Below, in pieces: positions 6,790 to 17,193 of a DNA stretch of 64,000 nt (position 1 is its first letter; each line of letters begins with the position of its first letter). The notes beneath the pieces are model-generated. The model searched no databases and was not told where the DNA came from. It saw nothing but the letters and a program-made list of their open reading frames with translations. This DNA is from CAYMZZ01 sp964395095 (GTDB taxonomy: Bacteria > Bacteroidota > Bacteroidia > Chitinophagales > Chitinophagaceae). The stretch covers positions 62,001 to 126,000 of the forward strand of contig CAYMZZ010000003.1 in NCBI GenBank assembly GCA_964395095.1, given 5' to 3'. Both the position numbers and the translations under genes were made by a program.

Positions 6790-7782
6790 ATGAGCGTAAA
6801 AATATCGGCTGCCATCACGGCAGTGGGGGGCTTTGTACCCGAAGACAAGTTGACGAACTTCGATTTAGAGAAAATGGTGGATACCACCGACGAATGGATC
6901 CGGACCCGCACGGGCGTTGTAGAGCGAAGGATTTTGAAAGGGGAGGGCAGGGGTACTTCCGAAATGGTAGTGCCGGCCGTTCGCGACCTTTGTAAGAGAA
7001 GAGGTATTGATCCCCTCGAAATAGATTGCCTGATTGTGGCTACGGTTACACCCGATATGGTGTTTCCCGCCACGGCCAATATAGCATGCGATAAACTGGG
7101 CGCCAAAAATGCCTGGGGCTATGATGTGTCGGCTGCCTGTTCTGGTTTTCTGTATGCGCTTACCCAGGGAGCGGCTCTTATCGAAAGCGGACGTTATAAG
7201 AAAGTGGTAGTGGCAGGCGCTGATAAAATGAGTGCGATTGTTGATTATACCGACCGAACCACCTGCGTCATTTTTGGCGATGGTGCTGGCGCGGTTTTGC
7301 TCGAACCGAATACGGAAGGCTTTGGTGTGCTCGATAGCCTGCTGAAGAGTGATGGCAGTGGTTGCCAGTATCTCCGCATGAAGGCGGGAGGTTCCGCCTA
7401 TCCTCCCAGTGCCGAAACGGTGGCCAATAAAGAACATTATGTGTACCAGGAAGGGCAGGCCGTATTCAAATTTGCCGTAAAGGGTATGGCAGATGTAAGC
7501 GCGGAATTGCTGGAGCGTAACCAGCTCACCGGCGACGATATCTCCTGGCTGGTACCCCACCAGGCCAACCTGCGCATCATCGATGCAACGGCCAACCGAA
7601 TCGGGCTTCCCAAAGAGAAAGTAATGATCAATATCCAGAAATACGGCAATACCACTGCCGCCACCATTCCACTTTGCCTTTGGGAATGGCAGGATCAATT
7701 AAAAAAAGGCGAATTGCTCGTACTCGCCGCATTTGGCGGAGGCTTCACCTGGGGAGCCACGCTGGTGAAATGGGCGTATTAG
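6790..7782 (+). CDS. fabH: 3-oxoacyl-ACP synthase III FabH
   Basis: A 330-residue ketoacyl synthase III, the condensing enzyme that starts fatty-acid synthesis from acetyl-CoA (or branched acyl-CoA) and malonyl-ACP. The catalytic triad is visible: C117 in VSAACSGF, H257 in VPHQANLR and N287 in YGNTTAAT. The N-terminal motif DTTDEWIRTRTG is typical. ATG 6790 gives the standard family length. It is monocistronic, preceded by a clear TACCTTTG promoter box and followed by an intergenic word-repeat region. Confidence 0.97.
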   Translation: MSVKISAAITAVGGFVPEDKLTNFDLEKMVDTTDEWIRTRTGVVERRILKGEGRGTSEMVVPAVRDLCKRRGIDPLEIDCLIVATVTPDMVFPATANIACDKLGAKNAWGYDVSAACSGFLYALTQGAALIESGRYKKVVVAGADKMSAIVDYTDRTTCVIFGDGAGAVLLEPNTEGFGVLDSLLKSDGSGCQYLRMKAGGSAYPPSAETVANKEHYVYQEGQAVFKFAVKGMADVSAELLERNQLTGDDISWLVPHQANLRIIDATANRIGLPKEKVMINIQKYGNTTAATIPLCLWEWQDQLKKGELLVLAAFGGGFTWGATLVKWAY

Positions 7783-7789
7783 AGAATAT

Positions 7790-7958
7790 TTGCTGATTTG
7801 GGGATTTGGGAATTTGTTGTAAATAGTTTAAGGCGCAATCGGTCATCACGAAAGCTCAACATTTACCATGCTACGACGCCTCAAATTCACAAATAAACAA
7901 ATCAACAAATAAACAAATAAACAATTCAACAAATCAACAATTCAACGAATCAACAAAT
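7790..7958. repeat. inverted word repeats (GATTTGGG / AACAAATC)
   Basis: Left words TGATTTGGGGATTTGGG (7793-7820 region) are loosely complementary to a longer right arm of AACAAATCA words (about 7881-7958) that runs up to the next ATG. The right arm is a tandem array of 4-8 base words. TTAAGGCG (near 7830) and CGCCTCAA (near 7878) form a short inner pair. Confidence 0.65.
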
Positions 7959-7959
7959 A

Positions 7960-9159
7960 ATGTCTTCTCCCCTCTATTCCGGCTTTAGTTCCACGGCCAT
8001 TCATGCGGGTCATGAAACGGATCCCCGTCACGCGCACCTGGTACCCATCTATGCCAGCAGTACTTATGTATTTGATACGGCAGAGCAGGGTATGCGTCGT
8101 TTCAGCGGACAGGAAGAAGGATTTATCTATAGCCGCTGGGGCAATCCTACTATTGAGGAAGCGGAGAAAAAAATTGCAGCACTGGAAACCCTCGGTCTCG
8201 ACCTCGAAGTAAAGGGCATTCTTCATGCATCGGGTATGGCGGCTATCAGTTCCCTGATGTTGGGTACTTTGAAAGCCGGCGACAGGATTTTGACACATTT
8301 TTCCCTGTATGGAGGCACCGAGGAAATGATACATCGGGTGCTTCCGGGTCTCGGTATTGAGGCCGATATAGCAGACCTGCGCAACCTGAATACCGCGGAG
8401 GAACTGCTTCAGCGCCATCCGGCCATCCGGATGATCTATATTGAGACACCTGCCAACCCTACCATCCAGTGTGTGGATATAGCCGGCCTCGTAGCCCTGG
8501 CCCGGAAATATGGAAAGATTGTTGCCTGCGACAATACCTTCGCTACGCCCTATTTGCAGCAGCCCTTTCAGTATGGAGTCGATTTTGTGGTGCACAGTAC
8601 CACCAAATTCCTGAACGGGCATGGCACGGCCATTGGCGGAATCCTGCTCGGCCGGGATATCGAGTTCATGCGCACCCGCATGACCAAAGTGCATCGCCTG
8701 CTGGGAGGCAATAGCAACGGATTCGACGCTTTCTTATTGATCAATGGCATCAAAACCCTGGAGCTGCGGATGGAGCGCCATTGCGCCAACGCGATGGAAG
8801 TGGCCCGCTACCTGGAAAATCATAAGGCTGTTGCCAACGTGAATTATACGGGATTACCTTCGCATCCTGATTTTGCTACCGCACAAAAACAAATGAGGCA
8901 TCCCGGAGCCATGCTCAGTTTTGAATTAAAGAATGGCTTGCAGGCTGGTATCGATTTCATGAATAAACTCAAAATGTGTATCCGCACCGTTTCCCTCGGT
9001 ACCTGCGATACCCTCTTGTCGCACCCGGCATCCATGACCCACTATGGCGTGCCCCGCGAACAAAGAGAGATCTATGGTATTACCGATGGCCTGATTCGTA
9101 TGAATGTAGGCCTGGAACAGGCGGCGGACATTATCAAAGATTTGGAACAAGCGCTGTGA
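7960..9159 (+). CDS. trans-sulfuration PLP enzyme (methionine gamma-lyase/cystathionine synthase family)
   Basis: A 399-residue Cys/Met-metabolism PLP enzyme of fold type I. It shows AIHAGHETDP near the N-terminus, YSRWGNPT (PLP phosphate-binding region), DNTFATPYLQQP and the lysine loop HSTTKFLNGHG with K216 as the internal aldimine. Family members catalyse gamma-elimination or gamma-replacement on methionine, homocysteine or acyl-homoserine. The sequence alone does not decide between methionine gamma-lyase, cystathionine gamma-synthase and O-acetylhomoserine sulfhydrylase. It stands alone between two repeat regions. Confidence 0.88.
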   Translation: MSSPLYSGFSSTAIHAGHETDPRHAHLVPIYASSTYVFDTAEQGMRRFSGQEEGFIYSRWGNPTIEEAEKKIAALETLGLDLEVKGILHASGMAAISSLMLGTLKAGDRILTHFSLYGGTEEMIHRVLPGLGIEADIADLRNLNTAEELLQRHPAIRMIYIETPANPTIQCVDIAGLVALARKYGKIVACDNTFATPYLQQPFQYGVDFVVHSTTKFLNGHGTAIGGILLGRDIEFMRTRMTKVHRLLGGNSNGFDAFLLINGIKTLELRMERHCANAMEVARYLENHKAVANVNYTGLPSHPDFATAQKQMRHPGAMLSFELKNGLQAGIDFMNKLKMCIRTVSLGTCDTLLSHPASMTHYGVPREQREIYGITDGLIRMNVGLEQAADIIKDLEQAL

Positions 9160-9170
9160 GCAAATTGATA

Positions 9171-9306
9171 ATTTGTGAATTTGGGAATTCGGTTATTAGT
9201 TTAGAGTTTAGGGTTTAAGGTTTAAATACAAATCCCCAAATTCTCAAATTTTCAAATTCCAAATCCCCAAATACTCAAATTCTCAAATCCCCAAATTCTC
9301 TCTCCC
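9171..9306. repeat. word-repeat region (AAATTTGGGAATT, GGTTTAAGG, CAAATTCTC)
   Basis: Left words TTTGTGAATTTGGGAATT are matched by a right array of CAAATTCTCAAATCCCC words up to 9300, with a GGGTTTAAGGTTTAA segment at about 9200-9225 that lacks a clear partner. The ruvA ATG follows immediately. Confidence 0.65.
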
Positions 9307-9888
9307 ATGTTTGCATTCTTAAAAGGTCAATTTGCTCACAAGAGTCCAGCGCTGGTTCATTTGGATGTTAACGGGGTGGGTTATGAATTGCAAATCAGTT
9401 TACATACTTATTCGCATATCCAGAATTTGGAGAAAGGGCAATTGCATACGGTAATGATCGTAAGGGAAGATGCTCACCTGCTATATGGCTTTTTTGAGTT
9501 GGCGGAGAAGGAGATGTTTCAGTTGCTGTTGGGAGTATCGGGGGTAGGGGCGAGCACGGCCCGGATGATGTTGTCGTATATGAAACCCGAGGAATTAACC
9601 CGGTCTATCCTGGGTGGGGATGTAAAGGCCCTGGAATCGATTAAGGGAATCGGCAAAAAGACCGCCGAAAGAATCATTCTCGAACTGCGCGACAAACTGG
9701 GTAAACAAAACCCCGTAACAAATATTTCCCCTATGAAAAACAATACTTTGCAACAGGATGCGTTTAATGCTCTGACGGCGCTGGGGATCCATCGCACGGC
9801 CGCTGAGCAGGCAATCAAAAAGGCCTTGCAGGCAGAGCCGGACCTGCAGGTGGAAGAGCTGATCAAAAAAGCACTCCGTATCCTTTGA
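9307..9888 (+). CDS. ruvA: Holliday junction branch-migration protein RuvA
   Basis: A 193-residue RuvA with the three usual domains: an N-terminal OB fold (residues 1-63, GQFAHKSPALVHLDVNGVGY), two helix-hairpin-helix motifs (LLGVSGVGASTARMML and IKGIGKKTAERIILEL, about 70-130) and a C-terminal three-helix domain (about 145-193) that contacts RuvB. RuvA tetramers bind four-way junctions and load the RuvB motor. sprA follows 39 bases downstream on the same strand. Confidence 0.97.
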   Translation: MFAFLKGQFAHKSPALVHLDVNGVGYELQISLHTYSHIQNLEKGQLHTVMIVREDAHLLYGFFELAEKEMFQLLLGVSGVGASTARMMLSYMKPEELTRSILGGDVKALESIKGIGKKTAERIILELRDKLGKQNPVTNISPMKNNTLQQDAFNALTALGIHRTAAEQAIKKALQAEPDLQVEELIKKALRIL

Positions 9889-9927
9889 TGGCCTTAATTT
9901 CTGGAACTAATTGATCCTGAGAACAAA

Positions 9928-12900
9928 TTGAATTGCAAAGTTGCAAATATCTTCCGTACGACGGTAGTGCTCACCCTCGTATTGTGTATAATCGGCAAAG
10001 CTAACAGCAGGGAATATTCAGATAATTTTTTTCAACAAAACCCCGCTGACAGTTCCCGAAAGGATACCCTTCGGTATCCCATTTACGATCGTTATGGGGA
10101 TCCCCTTAGCGCCCCGCGCAGCAACGCTTTCGACCTTCGCGATACAGCTTTCATCAAAAAAAATATCGAATACGACCCCCGCACGGGCGAATATTTTATC
10201 ACGGAGAAGATTGGCGACCGCTACTACCGCACCCCCGTTTCTTTCAACCGCGAAGAATTCATGCGCATGCAGGGCCGCCGCGACGAAACGGATTATTTCC
10301 GCAAGCGCGCCTCCCTGCTCACCGACATGAACCGCCGGAACTTCAAGCCCCAGTTCCAAACCTCCCCCAGTTGGTTCAACCGGATTGTGGGGGTGGGTAA
10401 GGTAGACATCCGGCCCTCCGGCGAAGTGCAATTGCTGGCCGGCTATTTTGGACAAAATATCAAAAACCCGACCCTGCCGGAAAGGGCCCGAAGATTTGGC
10501 GGCCTCGATTTCAACATGAATGCGCGGATGCAGGTAGATGCCAAGATCGGCGACAAGCTCACCCTTCCCATCAACTACAATACCCTCGCCAATTTTGAGT
10601 TTGAAAATCAACTCAACCTGAACTATATCGGCAAGGACGATGAAATACTCAAGCAGTTTCAACTGGGCAACGTCAATTTCCAAACCAAGAGCACATTGAT
10701 CCCCAGCGCCACTTCTTTGTTTGGGGTAAAAACCCAGCTTCAGTTTGGCAAAATGTTCGTAACCGGCGTGCTCGCCAACCAGCGTGGCCAACGGCAGTCT
10801 ATGGGTCTCGAAGGTGGAACGGCCACCCAAACTTTCCAGCTCAAGGCCGATGAGTATGAAGAGAACCGGCACTTCCTGATGACGCAGTATTTCCGGGGAC
10901 GGTACAATACGGCCATGGCCCAGTTACCGGTGGTGAACTCCCCCGTGCAGATTCTGCGGGTGGAAGTATGGGTAACCAATCGCAACGGTGCCACCACCGA
11001 TACCCGCGATGTGGTAGCCCTGATGGACCTCGGCGAGGGCGCCCCCTTTGGCCCCTGGGGAGGACCCGGCAACCCTAATGCTCTTCCCGACAACAATACC
11101 AATACGCTCTATAGTTTGTTAACAGGGCCCGGTGGCAACCGTAATTCGAGCACCATCCAAAGCTTTTTGACCAGCAATGGTCTGACGCCCGTGCAGGATT
11201 TTGAAAAAACCTTCGCACGCAAATTGCAGCCTACGGATTATTATTTCAATCCCCGTATCGGTTTCCTTTCGCTGAACCAGCCCCTGCAGCCCGATGAAGT
11301 ACTCGGTATCGCTTTCCAATATACCTACAACGGCAAAGTATTCCAGGTAGGTGAGTTTTCGCAGGATGTGCCGCCTGATACTTCGGGGGCCACTCAAAAA
11401 GTGTTGTTTTTGAAGTTGCTGAAAGCGACATCGCAACGGACCAATTTGCCCATCTGGGACCTGATGATGAAGAACGTGTACTCGGTAGGCTATGGCCAAC
11501 TGGATCGTACCGACTTTAAGCTGGATATCCTTTACGAAGAACCCAGCCTGGGCGAAAAAAGATACCTGCCTCCGCCGGATGTATTGCCACAGTTTGAAGG
11601 ACAGCCCCTGATTTCCCTGGTCAACCTCGACCGGCTCAATAATCAAAACGATCCGCAGCCGGATGGTGTGTTTGATTATATCGAAGGATTTACCGTGATT
11701 TCGAGCATGAGCCGGATCATCTTCCCCGTGCTGGAACCCTTTGGGCGAGATCTCGAATATGTGTTTCCAACCCAGGTGGAGCGGGACCGGTATGTGTATT
11801 ACCCCCTCTATGATACCATCAAGGCCATCGCGCAAACCTATGCCAACCTGAATCGCTATAAGCTTTCCGGTAAATCGCGCACCAGCTCCAGCGGTTCGGG
11901 CGATTACCAGTTGGGTTATAATATACCCCGCGGCTCGGTAACCGTTACGGCCGGCGGGCAAGCCCTGCAGGAGGGTATTGACTACGACATCAACTACGAC
12001 CTGGGTACGCTGCGCATCATCAACCAGGCCATCATCAATTCCGGAGTGCCGGTCAATATCAGTTACGAAAACCAGAATGCTTTTGCCATACAGCAACAGA
12101 ACTTTATGGGGCTGCGTATGGACTATATCGCCAACGACAAACTTTCCATTGGCGCCACCATTGCGAGGCTGGGTGAGCGTCCCTTCTTCATCAAGCAATC
12201 CTATGGTGAAGATCCGGTACGCAATACCATGTTTGGCATGGATGTGGACTACCGTAGCGATTTTCCACGACTTACCAAGTGGCTCGACAAGCTGCCCTGG
12301 TATAGCACCCGCACCATGTCGTCGATTAAAGCCTATGCCGAAGTGGCCGTGCTGAAGCCGGGCCACTCTCCACAGATTGGCCGGGGCAGTAATGGCCTGG
12401 TGTATATAGATGACTTTGAGGGAACCCGTGCGGCTATTGATTTGCGGTTTCCCCTGATCAACTGGAACCTGGCCAGCGTTCCCCAGCGTTTTCCGGAAGC
12501 TGCGCTCAACAACGATCTGGCCAGCGGATACAACCGCGCCAAACTGGCCTGGTATAATATAGAACCCGTTTTGCAGGAGCGCAGCAATCCCAACAATCCC
12601 TTACAGGGTAATGTGGATGAGCTTTCGAAGCCGGAAGTGCGGCAGGTATTGCAGCGGGAAATATTTCCGCAGCGTACCATCGATTTTGGCCAGGGCCTGC
12701 TCACTACTTTTGATCTTGCTTTCTATCCCAAAGACAAAGGACCTTATAATTTTGAAAACCGCGGCGGCAGAATTGATCCCAATGGTCGCCTCGCCAATCC
12801 CACCCAGAGCTGGGGTGGTATCATGCGCAACATCGACCAGATCGACTTTGAAACGGGCAACGTGGAGTATATCGAATTCTGGCTACAGGATCCCTATGTT

Positions 12901-15900
12901 ACCAATACTGCCAGCGGTGCCGGTAAACTGTTTTTCAACCTGGGCAATATTTCGGAAGATATTCTGAAAGACGGTAAGCGTCAATACGAGAATGGTCTTC
13001 CAACTCCGCGACTCAATACTCCGGTAGATAATTCCAGTGTGTGGGGAAAAGTGCCCTCCAATCCCCTGCAGGTAACCAATGCTTTCAGCAATGATCCTGC
13101 CGACAGGGAGTTTCAGGATGTGGGATTGGATGGACTGACCGATGAGGAAGAGCGTAGCAAGTTCGACAATTACCTGCAGGGTCTTGCCGCTGTAGCGCCC
13201 GCCGCCGCCGCCATTGCGCAGTTGGATCCGGCTGCCGATAATTTCAAACCCTATCGCGATCCCAGCTACGATGCCGGCAATGTGGGTATCCTGGGTCGGT
13301 ATAAAAATATCAATAATCCCCACGGCAACTCGCCGGTGAGCAATAACAGCAGCCAGTTTGTAAACGCCTTTACCCAATATCCCGATGGCGAAGAGCTGAA
13401 CCGCGATAACACGCTCAATGAGGTGGAAGAGTACTTCGAGTATGAAGTGGATATTGCGCCCAACATGATGACGGGCACCAATTATATCACGGATATTCGG
13501 ATGGTGAACGTAACCCTGGCCAATGGCGGTCAACGCCCGGAAAAATGGTACCTGTTCCGGATTCCGGTTAATGAGTTTACGAACAAAGTGGGTAATATAC
13601 CTGATTTCAAATCCATCCGCTTTATCCGTATGTATGTGACGGGTTTCCAGGATTCGGTAGTGATGCGTTTTGGAAAACTGGAGCTCGTGCGCAACCAATG
13701 GCGGAAGTTTCAGTACGAAATTGATACAACCGGCAACTATACCAACCTGCCGGGTAATGATCCGGTGGAGTTTAACACCCTCGCGGTAAACCTGGAGGAG
13801 AACGACCAGCGCCAACCCATCAACTATGTGATGCCCCCGGGTATTGACCGGCAGCAGCAGTTGAGCAATAACAACGTGCAATTATTCCTCAACGAACAGG
13901 CGCTGAGTGTGCAGCTTTGCGGGCTGGAGAATGGCGAGTCGCGTGGCGTTTTCAAAACCATGAACATGGATATGCGTCAGTATGGAAAAATGCGCATGTT
14001 CATACACGCGGAGGGCCGTGGCAGCGATGGGGCCATCCAGGACTATGATCTTTCCGCCATCGTTCGTATCGGCAACGATTTCCAGGGCAACTACTATGAG
14101 ATCCGCATTCCGCTGAAAAAAACCAACTGGGGTGTACGCGATAGTTTGTTGATCTGGCCGGAAGAAAATAATCTCGATTTTGACCTCGAAGAGTTGACCC
14201 AATTAAAGCTGCGCCGGAATAATGGCGGTTTCTCCCCCTCGCAATACTATAGCGAACGATTACCCAATGGCCGGGTATATGCCCTGATTGGTAACCCCAA
14301 CCTGGGTGAGGTAAGAGGTATGATGCTGAGTGTTGTGAACAACAAGGCGGAGCCCGCCTGCGCGGAAGTGTGGTTTAATGAATTGCGATTCTCCAACCTC
14401 GATGAAAAAGGCGGCTGGGCCGGCCTGGGCCGGGTAGACCTGAACCTGGCTGATCTCGGTAGCATATCCCTTTCGGGGACGGCTAAGAGCCGCGGCTTTG
14501 GCACCCTGGAACAGCGAGTAAATGACCGCTCCCGTGAAGATCTCTATACCTTTGATGTTTCCGCCAATATCGATGCCGGAAAATTGTTGCCGCGTCAACT
14601 GGGTGTTCAGATACCTGTGTATGCCGGTATCAGCCGCATTACCAGCACACCGGAATATGACCCTTATGACCTCGATATAAAATTGCGGGATAAGCTGGAG
14701 AATGCGACCGGACCCGATAAGGATTCGATCCGGCGTGATGCGCAGGATATTACGACCATCCGAACCATCAATTTCACCAATGTGAAAAAGATAAAGACGG
14801 ATGGCAAGAAACCGAAGATATGGAGCCTTACCAATTTCGATTTCAACTACTCCTATATGGAGACGAGGCAGACCAACCCGCTGATCGATCTCTATGAAAT
14901 GCGACGTACCCGAGGCGCCATCGCTTATAATTATGCGCCGGATCCCAAATACCTCGAGCCTTTCAAACGACTGATCAAGTCGAATTCAAAATGGCTCACC
15001 TGGATCAAGGATTTGAATTTTAACTATGTGCCCTCGCAGCTTTCGTTCAGGGCCGATGTGTTTCGCCAGTTCGGCGCTACCCGCCCGCGCAATGTGGGTG
15101 GCGGACCTTATAAGATTCCCGAAACGTATGATAAGTACTTTACTTTCGATCGGGTATATATTCTGCAATGGAACCTCACACGTTCCATTACCCTGGATTA
15201 TTCCGCAACCAATAATGCCCGGATAGATGAGCCATTCGGAAGAATTGACACGGATGCGAAAAAAGATTCGGTGCAACGGAATCTCTTCAAGGGTGGACGA
15301 AATACGCAGTTTGCCCAGGAAGCGGGTATATCGTATACATTACCCACACAGAAATTTCCCTTCCTCGACTGGACCAGTATTCGCGCCAATTACAGTACCA
15401 AATATAATTGGCTGGCATCATCCCTGCTCGCGCGCAGCCTGGGTAATACGCTCAGCAATACGCAAACACGTACGGTGAATGGCGAGTTCAATTTCGATCA
15501 ACTTTACAATAAGTCGCGCTTTCTGCGTGCTGCTTCGGGCATGCAGGCAAGACCCAATCCCCGCAATGCCAACCCCAACGCAAGACCGGTGAACCGCGAT
15601 ACCTTGTCGAAAACAGCAATGGCTCCGGTTATTGCCGATAGCGTGTGGGCCAAGATGACCAAGAAGGAAAAGCGTGCTTACCGTAAAGCGGAGCGCAAGC
15701 GTAAGCGGGAAGAACGACGTCGTGAAAGGGAACTGCGGAAGAATCAACCCGTGGAAATGGGTAAGGGCGTAAAAGCTGTGCTAAACCTGGCTACATCGCT
15801 GAAGCGGGTAGGTGTGCAGTTTTCGCAGGATTTCGGAACCACCCTGCCGGGGTATATGGATAGTACCGTGTTGCTGGGCAATAACTGGCGGAGTGGCGAA

Positions 15901-17193
15901 CCGGGTATGGGATTCATTTTCGGTTATCAACCCGACACGAGCTGGATCAATCGTTTTGGCGCACGGGGGCTGCTATCACGCGATTCGCTGGTATCGGCGA
16001 TGATCCAGCAACGCTACAATGAGCGGCTCAATATTACGGCACAGGTGAATCCGGTGCGCGACCTGAATATTGATATTAATCTCGACAAAACCTTCAGCAA
16101 ACAGTATTCGGAATTGGTGAAGGATACTTCCGGTAGTGCAGGCCTGGCACGCTTTAATCCTTATGCCATGGGTAGCTTTAGCGTTAGCTATATTGCCTAT
16201 CAAACCCTCTTCGAAAAATTTGACCCGAACCAGGTATCAGAAACCTTCCGGGAGTTTGAAAGCAACCGCGAAATACTTTCACGCCGCCTGGCCGAGCTCA
16301 ACGATTACCAGGGAGGGCAAGTGGACCCCAACGACCCGAACTATTACCTGGGCTATGGCCGCTATGCGCAGGATGTGGTGATTCCATCCTTCCTGGCGGC
16401 TTATACCGGTAAGGACCCATCCGGGATCAAACTGTTTAAGAACAGTAATCCGAATATTCGCTCCAATCCTTTTGCCGGGTTGTTGCCGAGACCCAACTGG
16501 GCGCTTACTTATACCGGACTTTCGCGAATACCGGGGCTGGACAAAATATTCAGCAACGTAACCATCCGCCATGGCTATCACAGCACTTTAAGTATGAATA
16601 GCTTTAATACGGCGCTACTTTTCGCGGATCCGAATCGTATTGGCTATCCCTTTTTCCGCGATACACTAACGGGGAACTATATTCCCTACTTCCTGATTCC
16701 CAACCTCACCATTCAGGAGGCATTTGACCCGATGATTGAACTGGACGTTACTTTTACCAATCAGCTCAGCACAAGATTCGAGTTTCGGAAATCGCGTACC
16801 CTGAGTTTGAGCCTGATCGATTACCAGTTGGCGGAAAACCGTTCAACGGAATACGTGTTCGGATTCAATTACCGCAAGAAGGGGGTGCCCCTGCTGAAGA
16901 ATATGCGTATTGGTAAAAAGGGCCAAAAGCTGGATGGTGATATCACATTCCGTCTCGACTTCAGCCTGCGCGATGATGCTACGGCCAACAGCAAGCTCGA
17001 CCAGGGAACCGCATTTGGTACAGCCGGGCAAAAAGTAATCCGCATCAATCCCCAGATTCAGTACGTAATCAGCCAGCGGGTAAGACTGAGTCTGTACTTC
17101 GATCAAACCCGCACCATTCCCAAGATCAGTAACGCGTTCCCCATCACCAATACCAGGGGAGGATTGCAGATTGATATTTCCCTGGCGCAATAA
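9928..17193 (+). CDS. sprA: SprA/SOV outer-membrane translocon of the type IX secretion system
   Basis: A 2421-residue protein, the size of SprA (Sov), the giant beta-barrel that forms the outer-membrane pore of the T9SS used for secretion and gliding. After a hydrophobic export segment (about residues 9-24) come long beta-rich stretches typical of the family, such as FNIGGLDFNMNAR-like and YPKDKGPYNF patterns, a basic linker near residues 1908-1936 (KKEKRAYRKAERKRKREER) and a C-terminal barrel. The frame has no ATG upstream of mature sequence: after the in-frame stop at 9895 the first usual start is TTG 9928, so a TTG start is inferred. The two T9SS-type cargo genes at 31-40 kb would depend on it. 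Confidence 0.93.
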   Translation: MNCKVANIFRTTVVLTLVLCIIGKANSREYSDNFFQQNPADSSRKDTLRYPIYDRYGDPLSAPRSNAFDLRDTAFIKKNIEYDPRTGEYFITEKIGDRYYRTPVSFNREEFMRMQGRRDETDYFRKRASLLTDMNRRNFKPQFQTSPSWFNRIVGVGKVDIRPSGEVQLLAGYFGQNIKNPTLPERARRFGGLDFNMNARMQVDAKIGDKLTLPINYNTLANFEFENQLNLNYIGKDDEILKQFQLGNVNFQTKSTLIPSATSLFGVKTQLQFGKMFVTGVLANQRGQRQSMGLEGGTATQTFQLKADEYEENRHFLMTQYFRGRYNTAMAQLPVVNSPVQILRVEVWVTNRNGATTDTRDVVALMDLGEGAPFGPWGGPGNPNALPDNNTNTLYSLLTGPGGNRNSSTIQSFLTSNGLTPVQDFEKTFARKLQPTDYYFNPRIGFLSLNQPLQPDEVLGIAFQYTYNGKVFQVGEFSQDVPPDTSGATQKVLFLKLLKATSQRTNLPIWDLMMKNVYSVGYGQLDRTDFKLDILYEEPSLGEKRYLPPPDVLPQFEGQPLISLVNLDRLNNQNDPQPDGVFDYIEGFTVISSMSRIIFPVLEPFGRDLEYVFPTQVERDRYVYYPLYDTIKAIAQTYANLNRYKLSGKSRTSSSGSGDYQLGYNIPRGSVTVTAGGQALQEGIDYDINYDLGTLRIINQAIINSGVPVNISYENQNAFAIQQQNFMGLRMDYIANDKLSIGATIARLGERPFFIKQSYGEDPVRNTMFGMDVDYRSDFPRLTKWLDKLPWYSTRTMSSIKAYAEVAVLKPGHSPQIGRGSNGLVYIDDFEGTRAAIDLRFPLINWNLASVPQRFPEAALNNDLASGYNRAKLAWYNIEPVLQERSNPNNPLQGNVDELSKPEVRQVLQREIFPQRTIDFGQGLLTTFDLAFYPKDKGPYNFENRGGRIDPNGRLANPTQSWGGIMRNIDQIDFETGNVEYIEFWLQDPYVTNTASGAGKLFFNLGNISEDILKDGKRQYENGLPTPRLNTPVDNSSVWGKVPSNPLQVTNAFSNDPADREFQDVGLDGLTDEEERSKFDNYLQGLAAVAPAAAAIAQLDPAADNFKPYRDPSYDAGNVGILGRYKNINNPHGNSPVSNNSSQFVNAFTQYPDGEELNRDNTLNEVEEYFEYEVDIAPNMMTGTNYITDIRMVNVTLANGGQRPEKWYLFRIPVNEFTNKVGNIPDFKSIRFIRMYVTGFQDSVVMRFGKLELVRNQWRKFQYEIDTTGNYTNLPGNDPVEFNTLAVNLEENDQRQPINYVMPPGIDRQQQLSNNNVQLFLNEQALSVQLCGLENGESRGVFKTMNMDMRQYGKMRMFIHAEGRGSDGAIQDYDLSAIVRIGNDFQGNYYEIRIPLKKTNWGVRDSLLIWPEENNLDFDLEELTQLKLRRNNGGFSPSQYYSERLPNGRVYALIGNPNLGEVRGMMLSVVNNKAEPACAEVWFNELRFSNLDEKGGWAGLGRVDLNLADLGSISLSGTAKSRGFGTLEQRVNDRSREDLYTFDVSANIDAGKLLPRQLGVQIPVYAGISRITSTPEYDPYDLDIKLRDKLENATGPDKDSIRRDAQDITTIRTINFTNVKKIKTDGKKPKIWSLTNFDFNYSYMETRQTNPLIDLYEMRRTRGAIAYNYAPDPKYLEPFKRLIKSNSKWLTWIKDLNFNYVPSQLSFRADVFRQFGATRPRNVGGGPYKIPETYDKYFTFDRVYILQWNLTRSITLDYSATNNARIDEPFGRIDTDAKKDSVQRNLFKGGRNTQFAQEAGISYTLPTQKFPFLDWTSIRANYSTKYNWLASSLLARSLGNTLSNTQTRTVNGEFNFDQLYNKSRFLRAASGMQARPNPRNANPNARPVNRDTLSKTAMAPVIADSVWAKMTKKEKRAYRKAERKRKREERRRERELRKNQPVEMGKGVKAVLNLATSLKRVGVQFSQDFGTTLPGYMDSTVLLGNNWRSGEPGMGFIFGYQPDTSWINRFGARGLLSRDSLVSAMIQQRYNERLNITAQVNPVRDLNIDINLDKTFSKQYSELVKDTSGSAGLARFNPYAMGSFSVSYIAYQTLFEKFDPNQVSETFREFESNREILSRRLAELNDYQGGQVDPNDPNYYLGYGRYAQDVVIPSFLAAYTGKDPSGIKLFKNSNPNIRSNPFAGLLPRPNWALTYTGLSRIPGLDKIFSNVTIRHGYHSTLSMNSFNTALLFADPNRIGYPFFRDTLTGNYIPYFLIPNLTIQEAFDPMIELDVTFTNQLSTRFEFRKSRTLSLSLIDYQLAENRSTEYVFGFNYRKKGVPLLKNMRIGKKGQKLDGDITFRLDFSLRDDATANSKLDQGTAFGTAGQKVIRINPQIQYVISQRVRLSLYFDQTRTIPKISNAFPITNTRGGLQIDISLAQ

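Noticed and set aside
9928..17193. Frameshift or split in sprA
   Set aside because: The frame is open for all 2421 codons and has the family's usual length.
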